This document shows positions 48,854 through 59,951 of a stretch of 64,000 bases of DNA, one piece after another (the stretch's first letter is position 1; each line of letters opens with the position of its first letter). A program made the translations under genes and the position numbers. The stretch comes from Pleurodeles waltl (lineage: Eukaryota; Chordata; Amphibia; Caudata; Salamandridae). The notes beneath the pieces are model-generated. The model ran no database searches. It was given only the letters and a program-made list of their open reading frames with translations, and had not been told where the DNA came from. The stretch covers positions 169,989,272 to 170,053,271 of the forward strand of contig NC_090450.1 in the NCBI RefSeq assembly GCF_031143425.1. Direction: 5' to 3'.

Positions 48854-48886
48854 CGAAAGCCAGGGAACTGCTATTGCTGATTAAAA
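48854..48886 (+). CDS. Host gene micro-exon (33 bases, putative)
   Basis: The strong acceptor TTTTTTTCCATAG ends at 48853. The reading 'KARELLLLIK' in the required phase (two leading bases) ends at the donor GTAGTG (48887) with one base left, which joins exon 52150 to make Asn. The small size, ambiguous donor and dependence on the chosen donor of the previous exon make this a tentative call. The alternative phase gives a stop after 'NESQGTAIAD', which could be an alternative 3' end. Confidence 0.45.
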
Positions 48887-49450
48887 GTAGTGGAATTTCA
48901 CTTGGAATTATTCCACCACCCACAGTTGTGAATGTTTCTGGGCCGAAATGATTGGGTACTTACATTCCTGACCTGATTATTCTGGGTCTGGAGAAACTAG
49001 ACCGTGTTCGAAGCTACAGGGCAGGTGCTGGGGATGGGATCGCAGCTCATATTCGACTGACCCATAAAACAAGTGCTCCCCAGACAGGTTGAAGCCTGCC
49101 CTGTCTCACAACCACCTCGCCACCATCCCAGTAACCAATGACTCATGCTGACACTTTCCATTTGTACGGAGCAGATGGAATTTTCAGCAATTTTAACCCC
49201 GGAATCACGAAAAAAAAGACTAAAAATGTCCCAGGATCTCTGGGCCTGTGTAATTACTCCACAATTTTGTAGAAAATGTGTAATCTCCCTTTTTTGGTCC
49301 TGGGATTCTGGCTAGCTGGTATTCCCACACCAAAATCTATTCACTTGTAACTAGGACCTAAATCTTGGAGGTTAAAAAACAGACTTGAATTAGTATCTGA
49401 AGCTTGATTTGGGACAACTTGAGATCCTTCTGACAACATCAGTTTCCCTC
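48887..49450. other. Intron, no feature recognised
   Basis: The frame of exon 48854 stays open past its donor to about 48950 ('GIIPPPTVVNVSGPK' then stop), so the exon could extend further. Otherwise nothing is recognised. Confidence 0.45.
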
Positions 49451-51590
49451 TGTTAAACCTGTCATCTTTGGTGTGGTTTTCTCCTAAACCTTTTGCCTTC
49501 ACCTCTCTTGTTTTCTGAATTTATTTTTTGCTGGCATTAGGAATCTGGGCGCCTCACCACTGCTAACCAGTGCTAAGGTGCTTATGCTCGTTCCCTAAAA
49601 CATAGTAGAATTGACTTACACCTGATAGGCATATTTAATTTACTTATTAGCCCTCAGTATATGGCACTAAGTGTATGCAGGGTCTGTAAATTAATTGCTG
49701 CCAGTGGGCCTGCAGCACACATTGTGCCACCCGCTTAAGCAGCACTTTAAAACATGTCTCAGGCCTGCCATTGCAGCCTCTAGTGCAGTTTTAAACTTCC
49801 AATTCAACTGGGCAAAATAAACCTTTTACCAGGCCTCAACCTTCCTTTTTAATCCCTATAAGTCACCCCTAAACTTAGTGCTAAAAAGCACAAAGGACAG
49901 GGTGCATTGTATTTAAAATGTAGAATGTGTTTTTAAGTTTTACATGCCCTAGTGGTGAAAATGCCTACATTCGTCTTTCACTTCTGTAAGTCCTATCCTT
50001 CCCATTGGATAACATTGGGTTAGCTTATTACATTTTATAAATGCTAACCTTTGATTGGGAGCTGGTATAAATTTAATATTTGGTCTCGAATTGTAAATTT
50101 AAATTCTCTTTAATGGTAAAGTTGGGTTCTAAATCACAATTCTTAAAATACCGCTTTTAGTTAGTTGGCATTTTCCTGCCTTAACTATTTGGTGCCAACT
50201 GCCATGGTCCTGGGTCACATCACTGTGAATAGCTTAGCTGTTGGCTTTTTACATATTCCTCCCAGACAGTGAGACAAATGGGGACTAGGTGTTGGCAGGA
50301 TGCGCCATACTCCAAAGGGGCTGGTGCACCACTGTTCCCTATCCCACTTACATTTCAAAAGGCTGCTTGCAGCACACACACGCAAAGGAACCTGACATTA
50401 ATCTTTTGTCACCCCAGACCTTTTGGAGCCTAGGAAAGGGAAGGCAAGGCAAGGGAAGAACTTTCCAGAACCAAATGTAGGGGAAGCCAGGGTGTTGTCC
50501 CACTTCAAAGGCTGGCATCGGGTATAAATATTGGACCCTCAGAACAACTCTTCAGTACATTCCTGGACCTGTGGAAGACTTAAGAAGGACTGCTTAGACC
50601 TCAAGAGAAATTCCCCACTGCTTAAGGCCTGCCCTGTTCTCCGGAGGACTGCCATGCTGCTACCAGAGGACTGCCCTAGTGTTTGAGGCTTGCCTTGCTG
50701 CTTGAACCTAAGACTACCAGAGTGGTTGCAAGGGCTAGTTGCCTGACCTCCTGTTTGAGCTACAGAGACATAGCAAGGTCCAGAGACCACGAACCTGGCC
50801 TCTGCTGGAGTGAGTCCTAATCCCCCCGGTCGTGGAATCTTGGAAGTGGGGTTACAGGTGCTGCTCCTGCCTAAACCAAAAAATTGAGGCTTAAAAAGCT
50901 TTTCACTAAAAAGTGGCAGAAGAATCAACAAGATTAGGACCCACCTGCCAACTGATCCGCCCAAGGTGCATCCCTAGTCAGCCTGACTTTGTGGTAGCTA
51001 CCGCTCTGTTCTTCTCTGCAGCAGCAAATCTTGCCTTCCCGACGACGGCTACTCCTCCTTAGACACAGCCTGCTGTCTTGACCCACTGAACTCCTACCTC
51101 CTTCTTGACTTTTCTTTGAAAATTTCTTCTGAGTCTGAAGCTAAGCAGAGAACAGGCCCAATTCACCTCATATACCCTACACACATTCAATCGCGGTCAA
51201 CTTTTGAGTTTCCCCAAGTCTTGTGTAACCAGATACCCACAGGTGGTCCTTTGATCTTTTAGGCGCTAGAGTTCTCTAAAAAAAAAAAATTCATTACTGC
51301 AATTATAGTGATTGGATTTTTTTGTTATGTGTCATTTTATTTATTAAAATGTCTCCTATATTTCTAAATTGGTGTGACAGTTGTCTTTCATGGTAGTTTC
51401 ACTTTATTACTATCTGTGTGCTGCGAAAATTCTTAACCCTATAACTCTAAGTTAAGCCTGAGTGCTTTTATGTTAAGCTACCAGAGAGTTAAGCAATGGT
51501 TAATTTAGGGACTTTTGTGGTTCCCCGTGACAAGGACTGTGGTTGTTGCTTGATAAGGGGTTCACCTCAACCAACAACCCCGTTTATTAC
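49451..51590 (+). mobile_element. LTR, copy 4 (diverged)
   Basis: Starts TGTTAAACCTG and keeps the family blocks ('accactgctaaccagtgcta', 'tctcaggcctgccattgcag'). It has a TATA box TATAAATA at 50523-50530, about 1,072 bases in. The 3' end near 51590 ('ccccgtttattacg') has diverged from 'ccccatttctaaca', and I could not find a matching target duplication. It is more divergent than copies 1 and 2. The minus-strand frame at 50539-50964 has no motif. Confidence 0.75.
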
Positions 51591-52149
51591 GCCTACCTAT
51601 TGTGTAGCGACATATTTTCCCATTCTACATCACTGTGTGTATATTTCCTTTTCCACATTGCCCTCTGCCCCCTTTTCATCTCTAAACTGTTCATCATCCC
51701 GTGTTGTCATGAAACCCAGCACCCAGTGCTCCCCTTAGTCATCCCTGCTGTTGTTGAACAGCACCTCATCTTTCACACCCTAGGCTGTTCTTTATCACGC
51801 TGTCCCTCTCCCTGAGGCACAACACTCTTGTAGCACCTGCGGGGGAGTGTTATGTCTGCCAGTTCACTTGTGTGCTTTGATGCCTGATTGTCAGTGAGTT
51901 TTGTATTCTGGAGGTTGCTAATCTAAGTGTAGATGCGTTGGTCTTTGTGCCAGCCAGCAGATTCTGTCTGGGCGTGTATATTATGTGCCTCAATATTGCC
52001 TGCATCAATTATTGCCTAACTTGTCACTTACATGTGTTTTAGTATGCCATACTGTGTGAATCACTGAGACTGCCTTCAAGTTCCTCATATGACATACATC
52101 CCTGCTGTTCTTACCTTTAATGGATTTACCACAATGTATTTTTAATTAG
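51591..52149. other. Intron, no feature recognised
   Basis: Nothing recognised before the ATTTTTAATTAG acceptor of the next exon. Confidence 0.5.
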
Positions 52150-52301
52150 ATGGAAAACATCAAAAGACAATCAGCTACCAACTTTCAAATGCTCCACCAT
52201 CAGGAGGCAGCTGGACTGTGGCTCCTAAAATGGCAGCTGAACAAATGGATGTGGATGGCTTACCAGATATTACCTGTGATTTTTCAGTTGCATGTGAAAA
52301 G
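52150..52301 (+). CDS. Host gene exon (last visible)
   Basis: The acceptor is TTTTTAATTAG at 52149 and the donor AAAAG|GTAATT at 52302. After two leading bases the frame reads 'GKHQKTISYQLSNAPPSGGS', 'WTVAPKMAAEQMDVDGLPDI' and 'TCDFSVACEK', ending in phase 0. The Pro/Gly/Ser linker and the acidic 'EQMDVDGLPD' segment look like an extended or regulatory region. Coding potential is supported by 50 open codons with a balanced amino-acid mix and good splice sites; the two other frames contain stops or have poor composition. Further exons must lie beyond, since no stop is reached. Confidence 0.75.
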
Positions 52302-52689
52302 GTAATTATACCTAATATTTGATCAATCTTTAGTATGTCTGTTGGCTTTCATGCTATATTCACATGCCCCTGGGACCAAAGAGCGCAGGGTTTGATAATT
52401 AGCCAACTATCGAGTTTTTCATGCAATGACGTTCAGGCCATATTCTCCAAAGTGGTTTCTTATCTCACAAGTATACATGACTCACAGGTTAACTCTCAAG
52501 TTTGTTCCAAGTTATTGGATTATTTTATGCATTTGAGCCTGCATTTAGTGTAAGCATTCTATATTCTAAGTTGATAGCTGTTTGGTTTACAAAACCAAAT
52601 GATCTCATTTATTACCAAAGCAGCTCCTCAGTAGAGAAATCGTTATCTGGCCCGCTAGCCTAAAAAAAATATATAAATATATGAATATG
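52302..52689. other. Intron or downstream sequence, no feature recognised
   Basis: Nothing recognised; a small TATATAAATATATGAATATGTG patch lies near 52670. Confidence 0.5.
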
Positions 52690-53030
52690 TGTATAGTCAC
52701 TGAAAAAACAGTGGTTGAAGGGGCATTATAGTTAGTTAACAATGTCAGTTAAAACATACTGTTTAAATGAACAAAACCACTGACATTCACCAGAAATAGT
52801 TATCTCAAGTAACTATAACTCATTCCTAAAAGTAACTATGCTTCACACCCCTGCCATGTAATGTTGTCATCAACGATGTAATTTCCGATGTTTCAGTGAT
52901 TTTTATCAATGATGTCATAAGTGATGTAATATGTGAGGTCATAAGCAGCGCATGTCAAGGGTGCAAGTTCTAGTTACGTTATGGCACAAGTTAAAGATAC
53001 TTGAGATAACTATCTTGTGAATTTCCGTGC
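52690..53030. repeat. Interspersed repeat family C, copy 2
   Basis: Relative of 12755-13050: 'tcactgaaaaaacagtggtt', 'gcattatagttagtt', 'agttatctcaagtaacta' and a series of 'gatgtaat', 'gatgtcat' words at 52860-52950. It has an internal inverted pair ('agttatctcaagtaact' near 52798; 'cttgagataacta' near 52999), suggesting foldback ends. Confidence 0.55.
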
Positions 53031-54623
53031 TTTTTTTCTTTTAAAATCGTCCCATTAGCCTTTACTACCATATACAACATCAACTCCACGCAGTGCACAG
53101 CCTGCTGCCAGGTCCTGTGTCCAATCCCAAATGGGAAGCCAGTGCCCCTCCCCCTGCGACCTTTGGTCGTGTGTAGTGTGGAATTGGCTGTAGTACGCCA
53201 GTGACTTGCTGTGCACAGCCAAAGCCGTCTAGCCAACAGCCTATTTTTATGAACCCATCACAGACACTGAGGCCAAGCCCCCTTTTGTTTTTTCATTGAC
53301 TCCATTGGAGATTCTTGGGATTGTATAGACCCACAAGTCCTCATGTCCCGAAACGGCAGCTGCAGCATGTCTCTTTATGTTGCAGTGGGCCAATTACAGT
53401 GTGAGCTCGTGCAGGAGCACTCGCTTCTGCAGGAGCGAAGCAGCCAACAGGAAAAAAGAAAACCCTCAACCAATCAGACCGCTCTCTTTTTTTGTTTTTT
53501 TTGGTGCGGTGCTGGACCCTAGCTAGCGTCTTGGAAACACAGTTGTCCATATACAATATTTTTGAACCTTAATTTCTCAAACACTACACCAAATCACGGC
53601 ATGCTTTCTGGTCCAAGTTCGAGCTTTATGCTAAATATGGTGTAATTCCATTCAGGTGTTTTCACTGTATTGCTGTTCAATTTTCCTATGGAAAAATAAA
53701 TGGTGAAATTAAGGTTTGGGACCCTCCTTTTTCTCGGCCCGCTTGATGTACCACCACAAACTTTCAAGAAAGGAGCTGAAGTGGTTGAACTGTCTTTGGA
53801 AAAGGGAAGCAATATTTTCTGTGAAGTTTCCCATACCTTGGGTTTCAGCTATAAGCCCAAGCTTTGGTTACAGTGTTTGTCTCCGACCTTGACTCTGCCA
53901 ATGGACTCTACTCTAGAATACACCTGTTAACATTTGTGGAAACTATAGAGAATTTAGAATGTGGATGCTAGACCGTTTCTCAGCCTACTGATGCTGCCTC
54001 TTCTGCCCTAACTACCAGTAGCTAGAAGTATCACCTTTTGGGCTGAAAGTCCCCTTTAAAACTATGTGTATTTCACACTGATCAGTCCTTGGGATCGATC
54101 CAGTCATCCTTCAAAACAATACCTCACGAATCATCAATCTAGATCTTTGCCCTCAAACTGGCAGCTTTATTCACTGTACATCAGTTTGTGAAGACTTAAA
54201 CAGGGGTGGCATTCAGTTCCATCCGGAAAACTAAACTTTGGTACTAATTGCCTGCTTGAATATACAGTATTGACAATCAGCCAATTTCAAATTGACATTA
54301 AAGACCTGGCTCTTTCCATAATTATAAACCTGAGATGCACACTATGATGTTTACAAACTGGTAAGTAGATTTGTGCAGCTGTGCAAGTTCTCACATTCAC
54401 ATGATACTTTATGAATGTGCACTATGATGCAGGCGGCACCATATTTGGAGCATATCTTTGAATTTCGTACTCCTCAACCAACATCTCCAACATATGAAAT
54501 AACACATCCAACATCCTTCCAATCGCTAATTCCCACAAAGGCATGTAGAAACCTATGAAAATCACAACACTTGACTTGGTTGAGAGGTTTTAAGTGCTAT
54601 TCAAATGCTCTAGTTAAATACAA
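53031..54623. other. Unassigned sequence with repeat fragments
   Basis: Bases 53560-53740 resemble part of 10706-11190. Bases 53400-53450 contain 'gcaggagcactcgcttctgc', a small inverted motif. No gene is supported; the frames at 53594-53930 have no motif. Confidence 0.45.
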
Positions 54624-54854
54624 TCAAATATAACACATGGCAGTGGCAATTACGGACAACAATGCCTCTTTCCCTTTTGTAAAACCGTGTAAAGATGTGT
54701 TATTAAACGTAATGGTAGTTCTTGGGCTTGTATACATGAGTTTAATCATACTGGAAAATGTCCTGCCAAATCCATGCCAAGGTACAGTTTTGAATACAAT
54801 TTGCCAATTGAACTTTACAAAAGATTTTTCTGCTTCTAAAGCAATCCTTGCCAT
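54624..54854 (-). mobile_element. L1-type LINE RT fragment
   Basis: The minus-strand frame reads 'LEAEKSFVKFNWQIVFKTV', 'WHGFGRTFSSMIKLMYTSPR' and 'TTITFNN'. This matches the L1 reverse-transcriptase segment around 'D-EKAFD-V-W...FG-G--F---I--LY--P-A-I--N'. The Asp of motif A is changed. It covers the same RT part as the nearby larger copy, so it comes from a separate insertion. Confidence 0.7.
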
Positions 54855-55149
54855 TAGTGAGTTGTAAGTAAATGTATGTGATATTATTTGTGTTATAGCA
54901 AGTGTCTTCGCATTATTAGATGGTAAACTTACATTTATAAAGCCGAACTGGTCAGGTTTAATAGGAGAGGTACTGGCTGCAGCTTCGAGACTTTGTAGAA
55001 GAAGAAGTTAGGCTTACTTTAGAAAGGCCTGAGTTTTTTATTTATTTAGAATATAGCATATATAGATTACCTCGGGCAAAATGACACAACAGACACCTAA
55101 AAGGGAAGATAACACCTGGTACAGTACATATTGGTGGAACAAACAAGTA
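54855..55149. other. Short unassigned spacer
   Basis: AT-rich and nothing recognised. A GTAAGT just after the fragment (54866) looks like a donor but follows no supported exon. Confidence 0.4.
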
Positions 55150-57310
55150 TGACAAGACAAGTAGAGCAAGCCAAATGCTCGATTTAGCCATGTTTACCTT
55201 AAAGCTTGATACATTGCGAAGTCATTCAGGCTAGACACCAACCGCCGGAACGAAAGTTGCCAGGTGCGAGAGGATGAGTAGGAGGTTGTCGGCAAACAAG
55301 TTGATCTTATGTTTCTGACTCCCAAAGGGTATGCCCTCTATGCTGTCAGAACGCTAGATGATGATGGCCAGGGGTTCTCCCGCTAAAGCCAAGAAGAGGG
55401 GTGCAAGGGCAACCTTGTCTCTTGCCTCTCCGGACAGTGATTGGTTGGGTAAGCTACCAGAGCTACATAGGAGGTCATAATTCTGGAGCTCATAAAGGGT
55501 GTCCAAGCCTATTCTAGTCAAAACCTGTGTGGAGAAAGTCCCAGTTAACCCGGTCGAAAGCTTTCTCTGTGTCAAGCAACAGAAGGCATGCCGGGATATT
55601 GTAACAATGTGCTTTTTATTCTACATGTGCAACCTGATGGATGATGTCAGCCCCCTGTCTATTGTGGATGAAACCTACCTGATCCTGGTCTATAAGGTGT
55701 AGGAAATAGCGCTCTAGCTTAGTGGCCAAAATTTTAGTAAAGGGTTTTGTGTCAGTATTCACTAAAGCAATAGGGCGATCAGAGGAGCAGAGCATCAGTT
55801 TTTTTCCCGGTTTGGTATCAGTGAAATGTCTGCGTCGGCCATGGATGGTTTGAGGACAGTCACGTGTAAATGAGTTAAACAGACGTACCAGGCATTTGCC
55901 CAGCTCGGAAATAAATAGCCTGTAGAATCTAACCGGTATGCCATCCAGCCCATGTGTCTTGGCTGGTAACGAGGCATGGAGAGCTAAACTGAGTACCTCC
56001 AATGAGATTGGCACCTACAATAACTCTGCATGTTGGGGATGTAGGGGCTCCCACTCACAGGTCGCCAGATAAGCATGGATGAGCACCTGTGGGACCACTT
56101 CGCAATTGTAAAGGGTTTGGTAATAATGATAGAACGCTTGTCGCAATCTGAGATCGCCCAGTCTCCCGCCACCATGTGCAGATGGCGATATGTGCTTTTG
56201 CCTGAGCTTGGAGCAATGTATGGGCCTGAGTGTACCCCCTTTGTTGCCCCTTCGTAGTACTTTTGTTTGAGTGCCAAAAAGGAGTGCTCTGTTCGTCCTG
56301 TGTGCCCGCATTGCCCCCACAGCACTGGTAGTTGTGTCTCGATTCGCCGGGCGCCAGCTTGTCTTGGTGCTCTAGCATCTATATTTCTGCAGACAAGTCA
56401 TCCCCAAATATATGCATCTCTCTGTTTCGGGCTATGGCTAATGAAGATATTATCCCCAAATAGCGACCTTAAGTCCACACTGTAGCGTGGGTAGTTAGAA
56501 GTCCTGTTACATGTTGTGTGTGAAATAGTTAACTGTGCCCTACGGATCTCCTCCACTTTGACCGGGACACAGAGAACTCTTGGGGCTAGATGCCACCGCA
56601 GGGCAGTCCTGGCGTGCAAGGAGAAGGTGACCACTTTAACTCAACGTGTGCATGGTTAGAAATGGAGATGTCACAAATCTCAGCAGTGTCTAAGGTGCAT
56701 TGAAGAGAATGTGACACAAAGAGATAATCAATCCTAGAATAAGAAATGTGGACATGGGAATAAAAGAAGTAATCCCTAGAGTCAGGTTGTTTATAACACC
56801 AAGCATCTATGAGACCCAGGTCTAGTATCTCCCTTTTCAATTGGGCTGTCATGGCCCTCGTGCCCTGATAGGAGGAAGAAGTTCTGTCCATGGCAGAATC
56901 CCATACCAAATTAAAATTCCATACCACGATCATGTCCCCCGCAGCCCCCTGTAATTGTTCGTGTAGGACTCGACGGAGATGTGAGTCTTCAGAAATGTAA
57001 GGGGCATTGAGGTTAAACAGTGTGAGCTTCTGTTTCCTTCGAGTCATGTGCAGGGTCAAAAAAAGTCCCTCTTTGTCTTGTATGACTTTAGTGATATTGG
57101 ATCCAAAGTGTGATTTACAAAATATACCCACACCCGGTGAGTGCCCAGTATCCTACGGGGTACTTAAGATGTCTATCCACTCATCGTAAGCGGGTCTCTT
57201 GTAAAAAGACAATGTCAGGATCATGGAGCAGGATATAGCTCCAGGTTTGCTTACACTTGTTTGGAGAGTTGAGGCCATGGATATTTAGGGAAAGTAGCTT
57301 AATACCCTTA
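55150..57310 (-). mobile_element. L1-type LINE ORF2 remnant (endonuclease + RT)
   Basis: Minus-strand frames begin with the L1 endonuclease start 'LSLNIHGLNSPNKCKQTWS' and 'PDIVFLQETRLR' (about 57295-57195). They continue with 'LTLFNLNAPYISED', 'HISYSRIDYLFVSHSL' (57131-56586) and an RT part: 'KTHGLDGIPVRFYRLF', 'RPIALVNTDTKPFTKILATK', 'DQVGFIHNRQGADIIHQV' (56014-55616). Then come 'LSGEARDKVALAPLFLALA', 'GEPLAI' (about 55430-55360) and 'KINLFADNLLLILSHL' (about 55310-55265). The order and the HNRQ and EPLA-type motifs mark the L1 clade. The catalytic FADD reads FADN, and there are several frameshifts. It is truncated at both sides; the right junction at about 57310 meets the 5' region of the + strand LINE. 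Confidence 0.85.
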
Positions 57311-58129
57311 CTGACCACAGGGACTGGACTTAGCTGATTGGCTCCCTGAGTCCCTGCTGCACCTTAGACCCCCCCCACCTGCTCTAGCCCCTTAAGTTTG
57401 TGGAGGGAAGCCCAAGACAGCCACCTCCATTTTGTGAGCCTCTGTGCATCTCCCCTGTGTCCTGATACATCCCAGTGTTTAAGGATTGCAAAAAGACCTA
57501 GGTAAGGAGCCCTGAGATTTTTCTGGGTAAATAGTATTATTTGTTCAAAAGTGTTTATTTCAGCTACCTGTGTCTGTTTTACTGTGGACTCTCTGTGTTT
57601 CAGGCAGCCTGGCCTCTTTTAAAGGAGTGTTTTTTTTTATATTAGTTTTTGCCGTGACTGTGTGAATTGCCTTGCTAGTTTGTGGCACACCCCCTCCCCC
57701 CCACCCTCCCCCCCCCCCTTTTTTCTCTTCTAAGTAAAAAGGATACATACATCTTGCAGAGTGTGTTTTTAGGAGACTGTTTTAATCTGTTTCTGTGATT
57801 TTAAATTGTGCTCAAAAACTGTCTGCCCCCCTGTATTTTTGCCTTTAAAAAAGCCCTATTTTAGAGTACGCACCCAGCACTATTCCAGTGTATGTTACTT
57901 AAACAATCTCTCCCTTACCTGGAAAGTAGACTCTGCTAGCTTGGAAGTGTGGATTCAGCCTGTCTGTATCCAAGGAGTTTCTGAATAGAGCAGCAGTTGC
58001 CTTTCCCCCTGACCACAGGGACTGGACTTCAGTTAACTTGCTCCTTATATAAGTTCCTATTGGTTGTTGCATATGTTGTTGTGATAGGTTGTTGGGAGAT
58101 GGTCTTTCATTGGTTGCTGGCTTCAGGGC

Positions 58130-58500
58130 TGCGGTTATGATTGGTGGATAGGGCTGGGAATCTGATTGGCTGTTGGTTCTAGGGCTGAGATTCTGATTTG
58201 CTGTTGGTTCTAGGGCTGTGATTGGTGGATAGGGCTGGGATTCTGATTGGCTGTTGGTTCTAGGGTTTTAGGGCTGTGATTGGTGGATAGGGCTGGGATT
58301 CTGATTGGCTGTTGGTTCTAGGGCTGTGATTGGTGGATAGGGCTGGGATTCTAATTGGCTGTTGGTTCTAGGGCTGTGATTGGTGGATAGGGCTGAGATT
58401 CTGATTGGCTGTTGGTTCTAGGGCTGTGATTGGTGGATAGGGCTGGGATTCTGATTGATTGCTGGTTTTAGGGCTGGGGCTGTGATTGGTGGTCAGGAAT
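58130..58500 (+). repeat. 50-bp CCAAT-rich minisatellite upstream of the LINE
   Basis: About six units of 50 bases, of form 'ggctgggattctgattggct' then 'gttggttctagggctgtgat' then 'tggtggatag', with one 10-base expansion near 58265. Each unit has two ATTGG (inverted CCAAT) pentamers. By my count about 18 ATTGG lie between 58048 and 58600. CCAAT boxes bind NF-Y in animals; use here as a promoter array is inference. Confidence 0.85.
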
Positions 58501-58592
58501 AGGGCTATGATTGGTGATTAGGCCTGGGTCTCCCATTTGTTGGTTGAATCAGGGCTTGAAATTGGATTGGCTAGGGTTAGGACCAGCTCCTT

Positions 58593-58615
58593 ATTGGCCA
58601 GTAGGGCTATTTAAG
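58593..58615 (+). promoter_or_regulatory. Core promoter-like pair: inverted CCAAT box + TATA-like box
   Basis: ATTGG (58593-58597) is followed 10 bases later by TATTTAAG (58608-58615), 64 bases before the first ATG of the LINE (58679). The spacing fits a start site near 58640. It is read from sequence only. Confidence 0.5.
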
Positions 58616-58678
58616 CCTAGGACTAAGGGCAGCTGCCTGTTTGGGTCTGTTCGGGACAACTAGGGACTAGGGCCAGAA

Positions 58679-59951
58679 ATGCTGCCCAATTCTCAATGGA
58701 CCAGGATTGGTTCCAGCCCCTACACATCCCTCAACATGCAAACACATGTTCTACAAAGGCATCCAACTCATGCATCACAAACTGACCACAGGCAGATTGC
58801 ATTGCCCCATCAACCAACACAATACCCTATATACAACACATATACACATATCCCCCACAACTACTACAGTCAAACACCTGCATTCTCACAGCCAACACTA
58901 CTCTGTCCATTCCCACTAACACAACCTGCCATCACCCACAGAATACAAAACTACAGTATACATTCCTCTCAGTCTCAGCCTTCCAGATACACACTCTCTG
59001 CTCATACTAACCAACAACACTGTCTGCTTTTTGCTCCACACAGACCACCTGTCATCATAACAGTGCCTAAACCCTGCCTTCAAACACACCATCTACAAAC
59101 ACTCTTCCCCTCTCTTCACCAATTACACACAACCATACAATCCCCACATTTCACTAGACTACACATATTACCTCTTCCAGTCATCGCAACTAATACTAAC
59201 TCCCCTGACACACACCCATCACCTCTTACACACCTCGTACATTAATCTCCAAAACACATCAACACCCCATCTAATACTCAAATTCCACTCACCAGCACTA
59301 ACTCACATACAAATCCCTCACCAAAAACAACTACATCAATATCCCCTCTCACTATTCCACAAAAACAATACCGACCACAAACATCAGCACATCAAAGCAA
59401 CACAAACCTACGTTACACTTATCGTCATACCCACTCCCACCCTCAGGACTACACAAAGAATACAAATTCCATCCTATATCCACCCCTACTTTCTCACTCT
59501 TCACAAACACCTACCACAAGCACCCCAACCCAGCAACTTTCATTCACTCGCCTCTCCTCCATTGCACAATTTAGAGCCTTACATCATGATCCACATGGTC
59601 CTCCACCACCCCTAACCCATACTCCATCCACACTAAACAAACGCAAACAAAATAAAAAACATGCCACTCATAGCAACCTCACATCCCCTTGTCTATTACA
59701 TAATAAAACTACCCTACAAAAAACAGTACACTCCTCAAGGCTCTCTCAGCCACCAAGTCCACCACCCACACACACAGACCCAACAAAATGCCTCATTAAC
59801 CTGCTGGAAGAGGAACACTATATTGAAAAGCCAGACTATTGTGAGCCTCAAACAGTTATCACAACTAGCAACACTCCTGCTTCAAGCTCACATTATACTA
59901 CTTACCCTTCTCATAAACAAAACAACACTACCACTAACACACCTTTTCTAA
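58679..59951 (+). pseudogene. ORF1-like region of the LINE
   Basis: The first frame opens at 58679 for 188 codons and is rich in Pro, Thr, His, Gln and Ser ('LPNSQWTRIGSSPYTSLNMQ' at the start). A later frame (59661-59951) includes 'NASLTCWKRNTILKSQTIVS'. The DNA is strongly G-poor on this strand. I see no RNA-recognition motif, zinc knuckle or coiled coil. The position before the endonuclease is that of a LINE ORF1, and the open frame may partly reflect composition. Confidence 0.45.

Larger units (their letters stand above)
57311..58678 (+). promoter_or_regulatory. 5' non-coding region of the L2-type LINE
   Basis: The phrase 'ctgaccacagggactggact' occurs at about 57310 and again at about 58009, so the 5' region may contain two partial monomers about 700 bases apart. 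The second is followed by a TATA-like 'ttatataag' and 'cctattgg'. Next come the 50-bp repeat array and the proximal promoter-like region. A C-run and T-run lie at 57688-57722. No host gene is seen. Confidence 0.5.

Noticed and set aside
54637..54867. Plus-strand 76-codon frame ending at a GTAAGT donor
   Set aside because: The minus strand of the same bases reads an L1 RT segment, which explains the open frame better.
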